A stretch of DNA of 64,000 nucleotides, taken from Psychrobacillus sp044762855. Lineage in GTDB: Bacteria; Bacillota; Bacilli; Bacillales_A; Planococcaceae. The notes beneath the pieces were generated by a model. The model saw only the letters and a program-made list of their open reading frames with translations. It ran no database searches and was not told where the DNA came from. Below, in pieces: positions 17,483-25,966 of the stretch (position 1 is its first letter; each line of letters begins with the position of its first letter). The position numbers and the translations under genes are program-made. The stretch is taken from contig NZ_JBIWFB010000004.1 of the NCBI RefSeq assembly GCF_044762855.1, positions 248,001-312,000 of the forward strand, given 5' to 3'.

Positions 17483-17557
17483 TTGTAAGTTATCGATTCT
17501 ATGGGTATACTAATCATGTAAATAAAAAACATTACAGGTGTAAAGACAGGGGTAAAA
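17483..17557 (+). promoter_or_regulatory. niaP promoter with direct repeat, likely NiaR operator
   Basis: TTGTAA (17483-17488) and TATACT (17506-17511) are spaced by 17 bp. Immediately before the start codon two adjacent 12-bp direct repeats, ACAGGTGTAAAG (17534-17545) and ACAGGGGTAAAA (17546-17557), also include the ribosome-binding site. ACAGGTGT half-sites are what I recall for the nicotinate-responsive repressor NiaR, which controls niaP in Bacillales; the assignment is an inference. Confidence 0.6.
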
Positions 17558-17558
17558 T

Positions 17559-18770
17559 ATGGCGACTAAAAATGTTCAAAAACCAATATCTAAAAATAAA
17601 TTACTAGGCATTGCAGGGCTTGCATGGATGTTCGATGCAATGGATGTAGGGATCCTATCATTTGTTATTGCGGCGCTTGCAGTTGAATGGAATCTGACAC
17701 CTGGAGAAATGGGATGGATAGGAAGTATTAACTCGATTGGGATGGCAGTAGGGGCACTTGTATTTGGTGTCTTTGCAGATAAAGTAGGACGTAAAAAGAT
17801 ATTCATGTTAACACTATTAATGTTCTCCATTGCTAGTGGATTATCTGCACTTGCAACAGGACTAACGTTATTTTTGATTTTACGATTTTTTGTAGGGATG
17901 GGTCTTGGCGGGGAGCTACCAGTAGCCTCTACACTAGTTTCGGAAAGTGTGGAAGCGAAAGAAAGAGGACGCGCTGTTGTACTGCTAGAAAGTTTTTGGG
18001 CTGCTGGTTGGATTGTTTCGGCACTCATTGCCTACTTTATCATTCCTGATTATGGCTGGAGAGTCGCTTTATTAATAACAGCTTTACCAGCATTTTATGC
18101 TATTTATTTGCGTATTAAGTTACCTGATTCCCCGCAATATACAGCAAAGAAAACGGAATCTAGATCCATCATGCAAAATATGAAGGAAGTTTGGTCAAAG
18201 AAATATGCTAAGCGAACACTTATGCTTTGGATTGTTTGGTTTATGGTTGTGTTTTCTTACTACGGGATGTTCTTATGGCTTCCAAGTGTAATGGTGATGA
18301 AAGGATTTACACTTATTAAGAGCTTTGAATATGTATTAATCATGACCCTTGCTCAATTACCTGGATACTTCTCAGCTGCGTGGTTAATCGAGAAAGCAGG
18401 GAGGAAGTTTGTATTAGTTACTTACTTACTAGGAACTGCTGCAAGTGCCTTTGTTTTCGGTGCTGCTGAGACGACTACTTTATTAATCATTTCTGGAATG
18501 TTCCTTTCATTCTTTAACTTAGGTGCTTGGGGAGCATTATATGCGTATTCACCAGAACAGTATCCAACCGTTATCCGTGGTACCGGATCAGGAATGGCGG
18601 CTTCTGTAGGACGTGTGGGAGGTATTCTCGGACCACTTTTAGTAGGTTCTCTTGTAGCCGCTGGGTATGAGATCGGATATATTTTTGGTATCTTCTGTGT
18701 TGCTATTGTAATTGGTGTATTATCGGTTTTATTTCTCGGTACAGAAACGAAACAAACGGAACTTGAATAA
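17559..18770 (+). CDS. niaP: Niacin transporter NiaP
   Basis: A 403-residue MFS transporter with 12 hydrophobic segments that imports nicotinate/nicotinamide for NAD synthesis. The sequence tracks B. subtilis NiaP (YceI) closely from memory: GIAGLAWMFDAMDVGILSF at the first helix, GMGLGGELPVASTLVSE, the FWAAGW helix, and the identical C-terminal ETKQTELE. The MFS loop motif is GVFADKVGRKK. It stands alone with a repeat-containing operator region upstream and a terminator downstream. Confidence 0.9.
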   Translation: MATKNVQKPISKNKLLGIAGLAWMFDAMDVGILSFVIAALAVEWNLTPGEMGWIGSINSIGMAVGALVFGVFADKVGRKKIFMLTLLMFSIASGLSALATGLTLFLILRFFVGMGLGGELPVASTLVSESVEAKERGRAVVLLESFWAAGWIVSALIAYFIIPDYGWRVALLITALPAFYAIYLRIKLPDSPQYTAKKTESRSIMQNMKEVWSKKYAKRTLMLWIVWFMVVFSYYGMFLWLPSVMVMKGFTLIKSFEYVLIMTLAQLPGYFSAAWLIEKAGRKFVLVTYLLGTAASAFVFGAAETTTLLIISGMFLSFFNLGAWGALYAYSPEQYPTVIRGTGSGMAASVGRVGGILGPLLVGSLVAAGYEIGYIFGIFCVAIVIGVLSVLFLGTETKQTELE

Positions 18771-18778
18771 GTCCACAG

Positions 18779-18814
18779 AACCTGTTTCCTAAAGTAGGAA
18801 ACAGGTTTTATTTT
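18779..18814 (+). terminator. Terminator after niaP
   Basis: A perfect 12-bp stem AACCTGTTTCCT (18779-18790) with its complement (18796-18807), then a T-rich run. Confidence 0.85.
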
Positions 18815-18875
18815 GTTTACATTATGAAACATAGTAAGATGAAAGAGGAGAAATAAGAACAACAGGAGAAAAAAC

Positions 18876-20147
18876 ATGAATCATAAACAACTATCAGATA
18901 GACAAGTAATTGACTTAATCGAAAAAGATGCGGATATCATTTTACCACTAACAAATGGAGAGCCACATAAGTTACTCGACATTTTAGAAGCAAATGCAAA
19001 TAGCTTAACGAATGTGAAAGTACACCAGCTATTAGCTTTGCAGCAAAGAAAGTATATGGAAGGTGCATATCCAGGGAAACTGAAGCATGTTTCTTACTTT
19101 TTGAGTGGTGCAACACGGAAAATGTTCCAACAAGGAATGGTGGACCTTGTCCCAAACCATTTCCATGAGATGCCAAGAATATTAAGACAGTCAACAAACT
19201 TATCGATGATTATGGCAGTTGCTTCCCCGATGGACGAGTTCGGTTATTTTTCATTAGGGACACAGGCAGACATTGTGAGTGAATTTATAGGGACTGTTCC
19301 ATTCATACTTGAAGTAAATAAGCATATGCCTCGTACATTTGGGGAAAACCAAATTCATATTAGCCAAATTGCTGGTTTTGTAGAAAATGATCGACCATTA
19401 TTTGAAGTTGTCTCATCTCCTATTGGGGAAAAAGATATGCAAATAGCCGCTTATGTTGCAGAAAGAATACAAAATGGAGATACTTTGCAAATCGGGATAG
19501 GTTCTATTCCGAATGCTGTCATAAGTTTATTGAAAGAGCATCGACATTTAGGTATCCACACGGAAATGTTCGTAGATGGAATTGTCGATTTAGTAGAAGC
19601 CGGGGCGGTGGATGGTACCCAAAAGTTTACGAATAAAGGAAAGATCATTGCAACATTTGCACATGGTTCCAATAAAATATATAACTTTTTACACAATAAC
19701 CCTGCTGTACAATTCTTACCTGTAAGTATCGTTAATGATCCACGAGAAATTGCCAAAGAAGAACGAATTGTTTCTATCAATGCAACGACAGAAGTGGATT
19801 TATACGGACAATGCGCATCCGAAACGGTTGCTGGCAAGTATTATTCTTCTACTGGAGGGCAAGCTGACTTTGCACGAGGGGTTCGCTTTGCTAAAGAAGG
19901 AAAAGGATTTGTATGTATGACATCTACTGCAAAAGACGATGAAATTTCACGTATTAAGCTTAGCCTTGCACCAGGATCAGTTGTGACTACTTCCAAAAAT
20001 GACGTAGATGCAATCGTAACAGAATATGGAATTGCAAAAATGTATGGAAAATCTATTTCGGAGCGAGCAAAACAGCTTATTTCGATAGCTCATCCGAAGT
20101 TCAGAGAAGAATTAACTTTTGAAGCGAAGAAAATGGGGTTTATATAA
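18876..20147 (+). CDS. Acetyl-CoA hydrolase/CoA-transferase family protein
   Basis: A 423-residue class I CoA-transferase of the acetyl-CoA hydrolase / 4-hydroxybutyrate CoA-transferase group. It would move CoA between acetyl-CoA and another acid, or hydrolyse acetyl-CoA. The catalytic glutamate is expected in HTEMFVDGIVDL (about residue 229), and the C-terminal signature ASETVAGKYYSSTGGQADFA is clear. The ATG follows AACAGGAGAAA. The acid partner cannot be deduced. The next gene begins one base after the stop, so the two are probably one transcript although unrelated in function. Confidence 0.88.
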   Translation: MNHKQLSDRQVIDLIEKDADIILPLTNGEPHKLLDILEANANSLTNVKVHQLLALQQRKYMEGAYPGKLKHVSYFLSGATRKMFQQGMVDLVPNHFHEMPRILRQSTNLSMIMAVASPMDEFGYFSLGTQADIVSEFIGTVPFILEVNKHMPRTFGENQIHISQIAGFVENDRPLFEVVSSPIGEKDMQIAAYVAERIQNGDTLQIGIGSIPNAVISLLKEHRHLGIHTEMFVDGIVDLVEAGAVDGTQKFTNKGKIIATFAHGSNKIYNFLHNNPAVQFLPVSIVNDPREIAKEERIVSINATTEVDLYGQCASETVAGKYYSSTGGQADFARGVRFAKEGKGFVCMTSTAKDDEISRIKLSLAPGSVVTTSKNDVDAIVTEYGIAKMYGKSISERAKQLISIAHPKFREELTFEAKKMGFI

Positions 20148-20148
20148 A

Positions 20149-20733
20149 TTGAACATAGTTGAACGGGAATTCTTTTATCAACCGACATTAGAATTAGCAA
20201 AAGACTTATTAGGTAAGTATATTGTGCATGAACATAGTAGCGGATTACTCGTAGGCAAAATCGTGGAAACAGAAGCGTATATGGGGGCGGAGGATAGAGC
20301 CGCTCATAGCTTTGGCAACAGAAGAACTAAGCGAACCGATGTGATGTTCGGTGAACCAGGACTAATCTATACGTATCAGATGCATACGCATACACTGATC
20401 AATGTAGTAGCTGCACCCGTTGATACTCCGAATGCAATATTAATACGCGCCGTAGAACCAATCGAAGGTCTAGAGCAGATGCAGGAATTTCGTAAAAACC
20501 AGCCAATGAAACAATGGACGAATGGACCCGGTAAATTGACGAAAGCATTAGGAATTACAATGGAATACTACGGTAAGCATTGGACGGAAAAACCATTATA
20601 TATGGCAGAAGGAGAGAAAGTAACTTCTGTTTCTGTAGGTCCTAGAATAGGTATCCAAAACAGTGGGGAAGCTGTGCATTATCCGTATAGGTTTTGGGAA
20701 ACGGATAATCCATTTGTATCCAAAACAAGATAG
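20149..20733 (+). CDS. mpg: DNA-3-methyladenine glycosylase (AAG/Mpg family)
   Basis: A 194-residue base-excision repair enzyme that flips out and cleaves alkylated or deaminated purines. The AAG signature ETEAYMGAEDRAAHSFGNRR holds the catalytic glutamate; MFGEPGLIYTYQMH and NGPGKLTKALGI are also conserved. I set the start at the TTG at 20149, directly after the stop of the CoA-transferase gene, with GGGG ten bases upstream. An alternative TTG at 20119 would overlap that gene by 29 bp and add ten basic residues. Confidence 0.9.
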   Translation: MNIVEREFFYQPTLELAKDLLGKYIVHEHSSGLLVGKIVETEAYMGAEDRAAHSFGNRRTKRTDVMFGEPGLIYTYQMHTHTLINVVAAPVDTPNAILIRAVEPIEGLEQMQEFRKNQPMKQWTNGPGKLTKALGITMEYYGKHWTEKPLYMAEGEKVTSVSVGPRIGIQNSGEAVHYPYRFWETDNPFVSKTR

Positions 20734-20766
20734 CATGGGGAAGAATTATTTCCCTGTGCTTTTTTA
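20732..20766 (+). terminator. Terminator after mpg
   Basis: AGCATGGGGA pairs with TCCCTGTGCT (one G-T pair), followed by a run of T, overlapping the stop codon. Confidence 0.75.
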
Positions 20767-20826
20767 TGTGTGGTTAACTTTGTATGAAGTAATATAAGGG
20801 ATGGGATTTTTACTTTGTATGCAATA

Positions 20827-21399
20827 TAGGGAAAGTGCGTCGTAGTGAGTTGTATGAAATGTCCGCAGGGATTTTCGCAGCAGGGCGGACGCTTTCCGTG
20901 GGGTGAGTTATGAGCCTTCACCGCCGCGCCTACGCGCGTACGTTGTGAAGTCTCATCTTACTCACTTAATCCCTTCGGAGTCGCCGCCTTGCTGCGAAAA
21001 TCAATGGAAAATACTCACTTAGCGGTGCTCGAAATTAACAAAAAGTAGTTGAACGAGACAAACTAGTCTAGCTGATACCGGCTAGGCGAGTTCGGCGGGC
21101 TTTTAGCATATTATTCCTATAATCTGCCTGAATTATGGTCGTCTCAATCCAAGTAAACTTGCTATTGTAAGAAATTAGTTGCTTTCAATGGCTATTTAGT
21201 TGCTCTCATGCTGATTTTAATTGCTTTCATACTAAAAATAGTTGCTTTCAACAGCTATTTGATTGCCCTTAGCCATTCTTTGGAATTTTGCTCGAAGGCG
21301 TGAGACCCTGCAAGAGCATTAGCGACGTAGTGGCTCGTCACTTGTCCGGCGGAAATATAGCGGCCTCCTTATTGAGCTCGCTAAGACGCACTATCCCTA
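20827..21399 (+). mobile_element. MITE-like intergenic element, copy 2 (573 bp)
   Basis: This is the same length as copy 1 at 7685-8257, in the same orientation, with about four base differences by eye, so the two duplicated recently or are under conversion. Inverted termini (TAGGGAAAGTGCGTC and its complement at 21383-21399) and flanking TA are retained. The surrounding DNA is unrelated to that around copy 1, which fixes the element borders. Confidence 0.85.
21177..21281 (+). repeat. Five-unit 21-bp array, copy 2
   Basis: Cores start at 21178, 21199, 21220, 21241 and 21262, exactly 21 bp apart and identical in sequence to copy 1. Confidence 0.85.
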
Positions 21400-21471
21400 C
21401 TATGTGCTTCATTCCACTCAAAAATCCCATTTGCTATATCGAGAAATAGTGATTAGTTTCATCAAAAAGTC

Positions 21472-21506
21472 AAAAAAAGATCGACCAAATGTTGCTTGGT
21501 CAATCT
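21472..21506 (-). terminator. Terminator of the DUF7662-GNAT gene
   Basis: On the reverse strand GATTGACCAA pairs with TTGGTCGATC (one mismatch) and runs into TTTTTTT. Confidence 0.8.
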
Positions 21507-21514
21507 CTACATAA

Positions 21515-22315
21515 CTATATAAGTTTACCCATATGAAACTCATCCACAAACTCACCATTAATAATAAGTGCATTTTTTCTTGATCCTTCATGTTCGAATC
21601 CGAGTTTCTCATAAAATCGTTGAGCTCGTTTATTTTCTTTGATAACGGTTAGTTCTAGCTTTGAAATTCCTGCTTCTTTTGCCCATTTCTCTCCGTATAG
21701 CATGAGAGAAGAAGCAATTCCTTTATTGGAAAACTCTTGTTTTACACCGATTACTACGGATGCTCTATGTAAAGCACGAGGGGCTGGGCCACCTTTGAAT
21801 TGAACATAGCCAGCGAATTGTCCGTTCATAATAGCCAATAAAAGAATAGAGTTGACTTCGTTTTTCCATGAGGTGAAGTTTTTTCGGATGCTTTGTACAG
21901 TCATTTGAATATCCGATTTTCCATATAACATGAAGTCCGTCTCTGAGAAGATAGTTTCTTGCAATTTGATAAAAGGACGGGCATCTTCAAATTCAGCTTC
22001 TCTAATAACAAGAATATCCTTCTGTTCGTTTTCAGCTGCAGTAATTTCGTCCGTTTCATGTACAATACTATGGAAATGAATACACTTTCCTATTTCCACA
22101 CTTTTAACAGAGTAGCCACTATCCATCCATGCAAAAAAGTGTAACGCTGGTGGTTTTGTTTTTTTCCACCAGCTGCTACTTAAATAAGCAGCGTTTGGCA
22201 GTGCTTGTCCAATAATCGCTTCAATTTCATTATAAGTTAAGGTGATTTCTTTAGCTGTTGATTGCTTAAAAAAAGTGGCAAGGGGAATATATTTATTTTC
22301 ATGGTGTTTAGTCAT
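21515..22315 (-). CDS. DUF7662-GNAT fusion acetyltransferase
   Basis: A two-domain protein of 266 residues. Residues about 5-85 (YIPLATFF, ITLTYNEIEAIIGQALP, SSSWWKK, AWMDSGYSVKSV) have the layout I associate with DUF7662, a small domain often seen near nucleic-acid or defence proteins. Residues about 100-266 form a GNAT N-acetyltransferase with the acetyl-CoA loop VKQEFSNKGIASSLM and the late YEKLGFEHEG motif. Substrate is unknown. I choose the ATG at 22315, which has AAGGTAG upstream, over a GTG at 22330. It is monocistronic. Confidence 0.75.
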   Translation of the reverse strand: MTKHHENKYIPLATFFKQSTAKEITLTYNEIEAIIGQALPNAAYLSSSWWKKTKPPALHFFAWMDSGYSVKSVEIGKCIHFHSIVHETDEITAAENEQKDILVIREAEFEDARPFIKLQETIFSETDFMLYGKSDIQMTVQSIRKNFTSWKNEVNSILLLAIMNGQFAGYVQFKGGPAPRALHRASVVIGVKQEFSNKGIASSLMLYGEKWAKEAGISKLELTVIKENKRAQRFYEKLGFEHEGSRKNALIINGEFVDEFHMGKLI

Positions 22316-22440
22316 ATTTACTACCTTCACTCATTTCTAATATGCTCAAATTGTTAGGCTAATTATAGCACTTCCTTCCAATTATGCACACTACTTAAAG
22401 CATAATCAAACGTTAATAAATTCCTGTGAGTAGAAGATAT

Positions 22441-22479
22441 AAAAAAAGTGCTACCTCTATATAGAAGTAACACTTTTCA
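22441..22479 (-). terminator. Terminator of hmp
   Basis: On the reverse strand AAAAGTGTTACTTCTATATA pairs with its near complement and ends in a T-run. Confidence 0.8.
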
Positions 22480-22490
22480 GTACTCACATA

Positions 22491-23678
22491 TTAAGCGTTT
22501 GCTAGCTCAAGTTGCATAGCTGGTCCGAAGAATTCGTAGTGAATTTGTTCTTGTGCATAACCTAATTCAAGTAAATGATTAATCATTGCTTCCATAAATC
22601 CAACTGGGCCACAAACATATACATCTCCATTTTGGATAGCATGTTCAGCTAAAACGTCTTTTGTGATGAAACCATCTTCTGTGTCGGAGTAAAGGGAAAC
22701 ATATTTTGCGTCTTCCATTGGTTCCATTAATGAGCGAATAGCTTGATCAAATGGGTGTAAACTTTCGTTACGTGCGCTATAGATAAATGATACTTTACGA
22801 GAAGATTGGTTTTTCGCAACAGTTTCAAACATACTCATCATCGGTGTAATTCCTACTCCACCACTAATGAAAGTAACAGGTGAACATTTCTCTGAATCTA
22901 AGACGAAATCTCCTGCAGGTGCACTTAGTTCCACTGTATCCCCAACATTAACATTATTGTGTAAGTGAACAGATACTTTTCCTTCTGGATTATTTTCATC
23001 TTCTTTTTTCACCGAAATACGGAAGCTTTCTGAATCTGAAGCTTTTGATAAACTATATTGTCTGTTTAGTAAATATTTCTCGCCTGGAACACTTACACGA
23101 ATTGTGATGAATTGACCTGGTGCATAAGCAGGTACTTCACTTCCATCAGCTGGTTTTAAGTAGAATGAAGTGATATTCTCGCTTTCTTTCACTTTATCAA
23201 CGACAGTGAAATCTTTAAAGAATCTCCAACCACCTTGTTTGGACTCAGAAGCCACATACATTTCTTCTTCAATGCCGATAAATGCATCTGCGATTACGCC
23301 GTATGCTTCCGCCCAAGCGTTGATAATATCATCTGTAGCAGCGTCTCCAAGTACTTCTTTGATAGCCCCAAGTAAATGTTGGCCAACGATTGGATAATGT
23401 TCTGGTTTAATACCAAGACTTACGTGTTTTTGACCGATTTGTTTTACAACTGGAATAATGGCAGCTAAGTTATCAATATGCACTGCAGCTGCGTATACAG
23501 TGTTTGCAAGAGCAGTTTGTTGACGTCCTTTTGCTTGGTTAGCATGGTTAAATATATTTAATAATTCAGGGTGCGCTTCGAACATATTTTTATAAAAAGT
23601 AGTAGTAATTGCAACTCCGTGAACTTCTAAAACTGGAGCAGTAGATTTTACGATATCAATTGTTTGTTGAGATAACAT
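22491..23678 (-). CDS. hmp: Nitric oxide dioxygenase (flavohemoglobin)
   Basis: Hmp detoxifies nitric oxide to nitrate using oxygen and NAD(P)H. Residues 1-140 are a globin with Tyr29, Gln53 and the proximal haem ligand His85 (KHVSLG), the same numbering as E. coli Hmp. Residues about 150-255 bind FAD (RQYSLS), and the C-terminal part binds NAD (ISGGVGITPMMSM, YVCGPVGFM). The length of 395 is typical. It is divergent from nsrR with a candidate NsrR operator between them, so it should be induced by nitrosative stress. Confidence 0.97.
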   Translation of the reverse strand: MLSQQTIDIVKSTAPVLEVHGVAITTTFYKNMFEAHPELLNIFNHANQAKGRQQTALANTVYAAAVHIDNLAAIIPVVKQIGQKHVSLGIKPEHYPIVGQHLLGAIKEVLGDAATDDIINAWAEAYGVIADAFIGIEEEMYVASESKQGGWRFFKDFTVVDKVKESENITSFYLKPADGSEVPAYAPGQFITIRVSVPGEKYLLNRQYSLSKASDSESFRISVKKEDENNPEGKVSVHLHNNVNVGDTVELSAPAGDFVLDSEKCSPVTFISGGVGITPMMSMFETVAKNQSSRKVSFIYSARNESLHPFDQAIRSLMEPMEDAKYVSLYSDTEDGFITKDVLAEHAIQNGDVYVCGPVGFMEAMINHLLELGYAQEQIHYEFFGPAMQLELANA

Positions 23679-23740
23679 AATATGACACGTCCTTTTTTGT
23701 TTGTTATTTACACTTAATACGATACTCCTCTATTTTCTTT

Positions 23741-23765
23741 AAAGCAATATTTAAAATACATCTTT
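23741..23765. promoter_or_regulatory. Candidate NsrR operator between hmp and nsrR
   Basis: A 25-bp dyad centred on TTTAAA has arms AAAGCAATATTT and AAAATACATCTTT, the AT-rich half-site pattern (AAGATGTATTTTAAAT on the reverse strand) known for Bacillus NsrR targets. It lies 63 bp upstream of the hmp start. A -10-like TATAAT for nsrR is at 23819-23824. Confidence 0.65.
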
Positions 23766-23849
23766 AAACTACCTTTTTAAATTCAGACACATTTCTTTCA
23801 CGAGTTTGTCAAAATCGTTATAATGAGAAGGTAGAATGGCGGTGTGAAG

Positions 23850-24299
23850 ATGAGATTAACCATGTATACAGACTTCTCATTAAGAGTGTTAATATATCTT
23901 GGAACAAAAGAGAAAAATGAACTTTCCACAATTCAAGCTATTTCAGATGCGTATGGTATTTCTAAAAACCATTTGATGAAAGTAACGCATGAGTTAGGAA
24001 AGCTTGGTTACATAGAAACAATTCGTGGTCGAGGCGGCGGTATTCGTTTAGCAAAGGAACCGGAAGATATTATTATAGGACAGGTAGTCAGAAAGACAGA
24101 GGACGACTTTCATTTGGTTGAGTGTTTCGATTGTAAAACAAATACATGCGTCATATCGCCGGTTTGTGGCTTGAAAGGTGCCTTGAATCGAGCATTGTTT
24201 GCTTATTTAAAAGTGTTGGATGAGTATACGCTAGCAGACTTTTTACATCAAAAGCATCTATTAGCAAATTTACTTTTCAATGATCAGCAAGATGTATGA
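23850..24299 (+). CDS. nsrR: Nitric-oxide-sensing repressor NsrR
   Basis: An Rrf2-family regulator, 149 residues, that holds a 4Fe-4S cluster and releases DNA when nitric oxide damages it. The cluster ligands known from B. subtilis NsrR (Asp8, Cys92, Cys100, Cys106) all fall at the same numbers when translation begins at 23850 (MRLTMYTDFS), which also decides the start over the GTG at 23844. The winged helix includes SKNHLMKV and IRGRGGGIRL. An extra Cys95 is present. It sits next to its classical target hmp. Confidence 0.95.
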   Translation: MRLTMYTDFSLRVLIYLGTKEKNELSTIQAISDAYGISKNHLMKVTHELGKLGYIETIRGRGGGIRLAKEPEDIIIGQVVRKTEDDFHLVECFDCKTNTCVISPVCGLKGALNRALFAYLKVLDEYTLADFLHQKHLLANLLFNDQQDV

Positions 24300-24337
24300 T
24301 AAAATAAATTCGGATATCGTTATTAGGAGGATCACTC

Positions 24338-25267
24338 ATGGAAAAAGTATTAGTTTTTGGACATAAAAACCCGGACACAGACACAATTACATCAGCGATT
24401 GTATATGCACAATTAAAAAATGCAATCGGTGTAGAAGCAGAAGCGGTACGTTTAGGTGAAATAAACAATGAAACAAAATTCGCTTTAGAGAAATTTGGAT
24501 TCGAAGCACCACGATTAATCGAAAACGTAGCGACAGAAGCAAAAAAAGTAATTTTAGTCGATCACAATGAAAAGCAACAAAGTGCAGACGGTATTGAAGA
24601 AGTACAAGTAATGGAAGTAATCGACCATCACCGTATTGCAAACTTCGAAACGGCTGAGCCTTTATATTACCGTGCAGAGCCAGTAGGATGTACAGCAACT
24701 ATTTTAAATAAAATCTATAAAGAAAAAGGCATTGAAATCCCATCAAGCATTGCAGGATTAATGCTTTCTGCTATCGTTTCAGATTCTTTATTATTCAAAT
24801 CACCAACATGCACAGAAGAAGATGTGCAAGCTGCCCGCGAACTTGAAAAAATTGCTGGTGTAAATGCAGAAGAGTATGGACTAGCTATGCTTAAAGCGGG
24901 AGCAGACTTAAGTGATAAAAGTTTAGAAGACCTACTTTCACTAGATGCAAAAGAATTCAGTATGGGGGATCACAAAGTAGTGATTGCCCAAGTAAATGCA
25001 GTGGACGTAAACGACGTAATGGGTCGTCAAGCTGAACTGGAAGAATTAATTCATCGTGCAATCGAAGAGCAAGAATTAGATCTTTTCTTCTTCGTTGTAA
25101 CAGATATTTTAAATAATGACTCCGTAGCACTAGCGCTTGGAAAATTGGCGCTAAAAGCAGAAGCGGCTTTCGGAGTGAACTTCGAAAACAATACAGCTTT
25201 ACTTAAAGGTGTCGTTTCTCGTAAAAAACAAGTAGTACCAGCGTTAACTGAGGCATTAGCAAACTAA
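24338..25267 (+). CDS. ppaC: Manganese-dependent inorganic pyrophosphatase
   Basis: A family II pyrophosphatase that hydrolyses the diphosphate released by biosynthesis. It is a DHH-superfamily enzyme of 309 residues. The metal ligands known from B. subtilis PpaC are all in place: His9, Asp13 and Asp15 in GHKNPDTDT, Asp75 in LVDHNE, and the DHH motif at 96-98. The substrate-binding RKKQVVP is near the C terminus. TAGGAGGATC precedes the ATG. A terminator follows. Confidence 0.97.
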   Translation: MEKVLVFGHKNPDTDTITSAIVYAQLKNAIGVEAEAVRLGEINNETKFALEKFGFEAPRLIENVATEAKKVILVDHNEKQQSADGIEEVQVMEVIDHHRIANFETAEPLYYRAEPVGCTATILNKIYKEKGIEIPSSIAGLMLSAIVSDSLLFKSPTCTEEDVQAARELEKIAGVNAEEYGLAMLKAGADLSDKSLEDLLSLDAKEFSMGDHKVVIAQVNAVDVNDVMGRQAELEELIHRAIEEQELDLFFFVVTDILNNDSVALALGKLALKAEAAFGVNFENNTALLKGVVSRKKQVVPALTEALAN

Positions 25268-25273
25268 TTAAAA

Positions 25274-25311
25274 TGACTTCCTGACTTCTTCTAGTCGGAA
25301 GTCTTTTTATT
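25274..25311 (+). terminator. Terminator after ppaC
   Basis: GACTTCCTGAC pairs with GTCGGAAGTC across a short loop, followed by TTTTTATTTT. Confidence 0.85.
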
Positions 25312-25509
25312 TTAGGAAACTAAAAATGGAGGGCGTCTGGTAACTTTCCCAGCAATACGAAGTGAATACATCTAAGGGAAAATGCGTCTTAAAAGGTGAC
25401 CACTAGCCTTCGCGCTTGCCGCACCTTGCATGAGATTCATGCGGCTTAGGCAGCGCTACGGCAAATATATCCGGACTATTTATATGGAGAAGATTACCCA
25501 ATAAAAAAT

Positions 25510-25593
25510 GCGCAACGTTCTAGTCATTACTCGCAACATTCCACTTCAAACGCGCAACACTATAGGGCATTTGCGCAACATTGACTAAAAGGA
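25510..25593 (+). repeat. Four-unit 21-bp CGCAAC array
   Basis: CGCAAC begins at 25511, 25532, 25553 and 25574, exactly 21 bp apart. Read on the other strand the core is GTTGCG, sharing GTTG with the other arrays but in opposite orientation to the adjacent five-unit array. Confidence 0.8.
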
Positions 25594-25643
25594 GTCACAG
25601 TCATCGTCGTCTCACTCCAAGTAAACTTGTTGTTATAAGAATT

Positions 25644-25748
25644 AGTTGCTTTCATATGCAATTTAGTTGCTCTTGTACTAATTTTAGTCGCTTTCGGAGT
25701 AGAATTAGTTGCTTTCAACAATTAATTGGTTGCCCTAAGCCATTTACT
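25644..25748 (+). repeat. Five-unit 21-bp array, copy 5
   Basis: Cores at 25645, 25666, 25687, 25708 and 25729 are exactly 21 bp apart. Tails TTTC, TCTT, TTTC, TTTC and CCTA follow the unit order of the other copies. A block with TCCAAGTAAACTTG precedes it. Confidence 0.85.
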
Positions 25749-25966
25749 GGATGCGTACAATCCAAAAACTGCAGAAATTTTATTTTTGGTGAGTTGCCAC
25801 TGAGTAAGCAAGGGATTCCCGTTGATTTTCTCTACAGACACTTCACTGCGAAGCATTATCCCTATATTTCCACAAATCCCCGTTACAAGAAAAGCACTTT
25901 ATACTTTCAGGCAATTATTTTGAAATCAAAACAAACAGACATTACAATAAACGAGAGGTGATGGAG

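Larger units (their letters stand above)
25373..25864 (+). mobile_element. MITE-like intergenic element with two arrays (492 bp)
   Basis: The left terminus TAAGGGAAAATGCGTCTTA and the inverted right terminus (reverse complement TAGGGATAATGCTTCGCA) define the element, with TA at each end. It lacks the big hairpin module of copies 1 and 2 and instead has a CGGCAAATATATCCG region and two different 21-bp arrays. The long frame at 25581-25961 runs through the arrays and is not treated as a gene. Confidence 0.7.

Noticed and set aside
25581..25961. 126-codon forward frame
   Set aside because: It runs through the five-unit array and the element terminus and stops at the start of the FrnE-like gene; composition is not protein-like.
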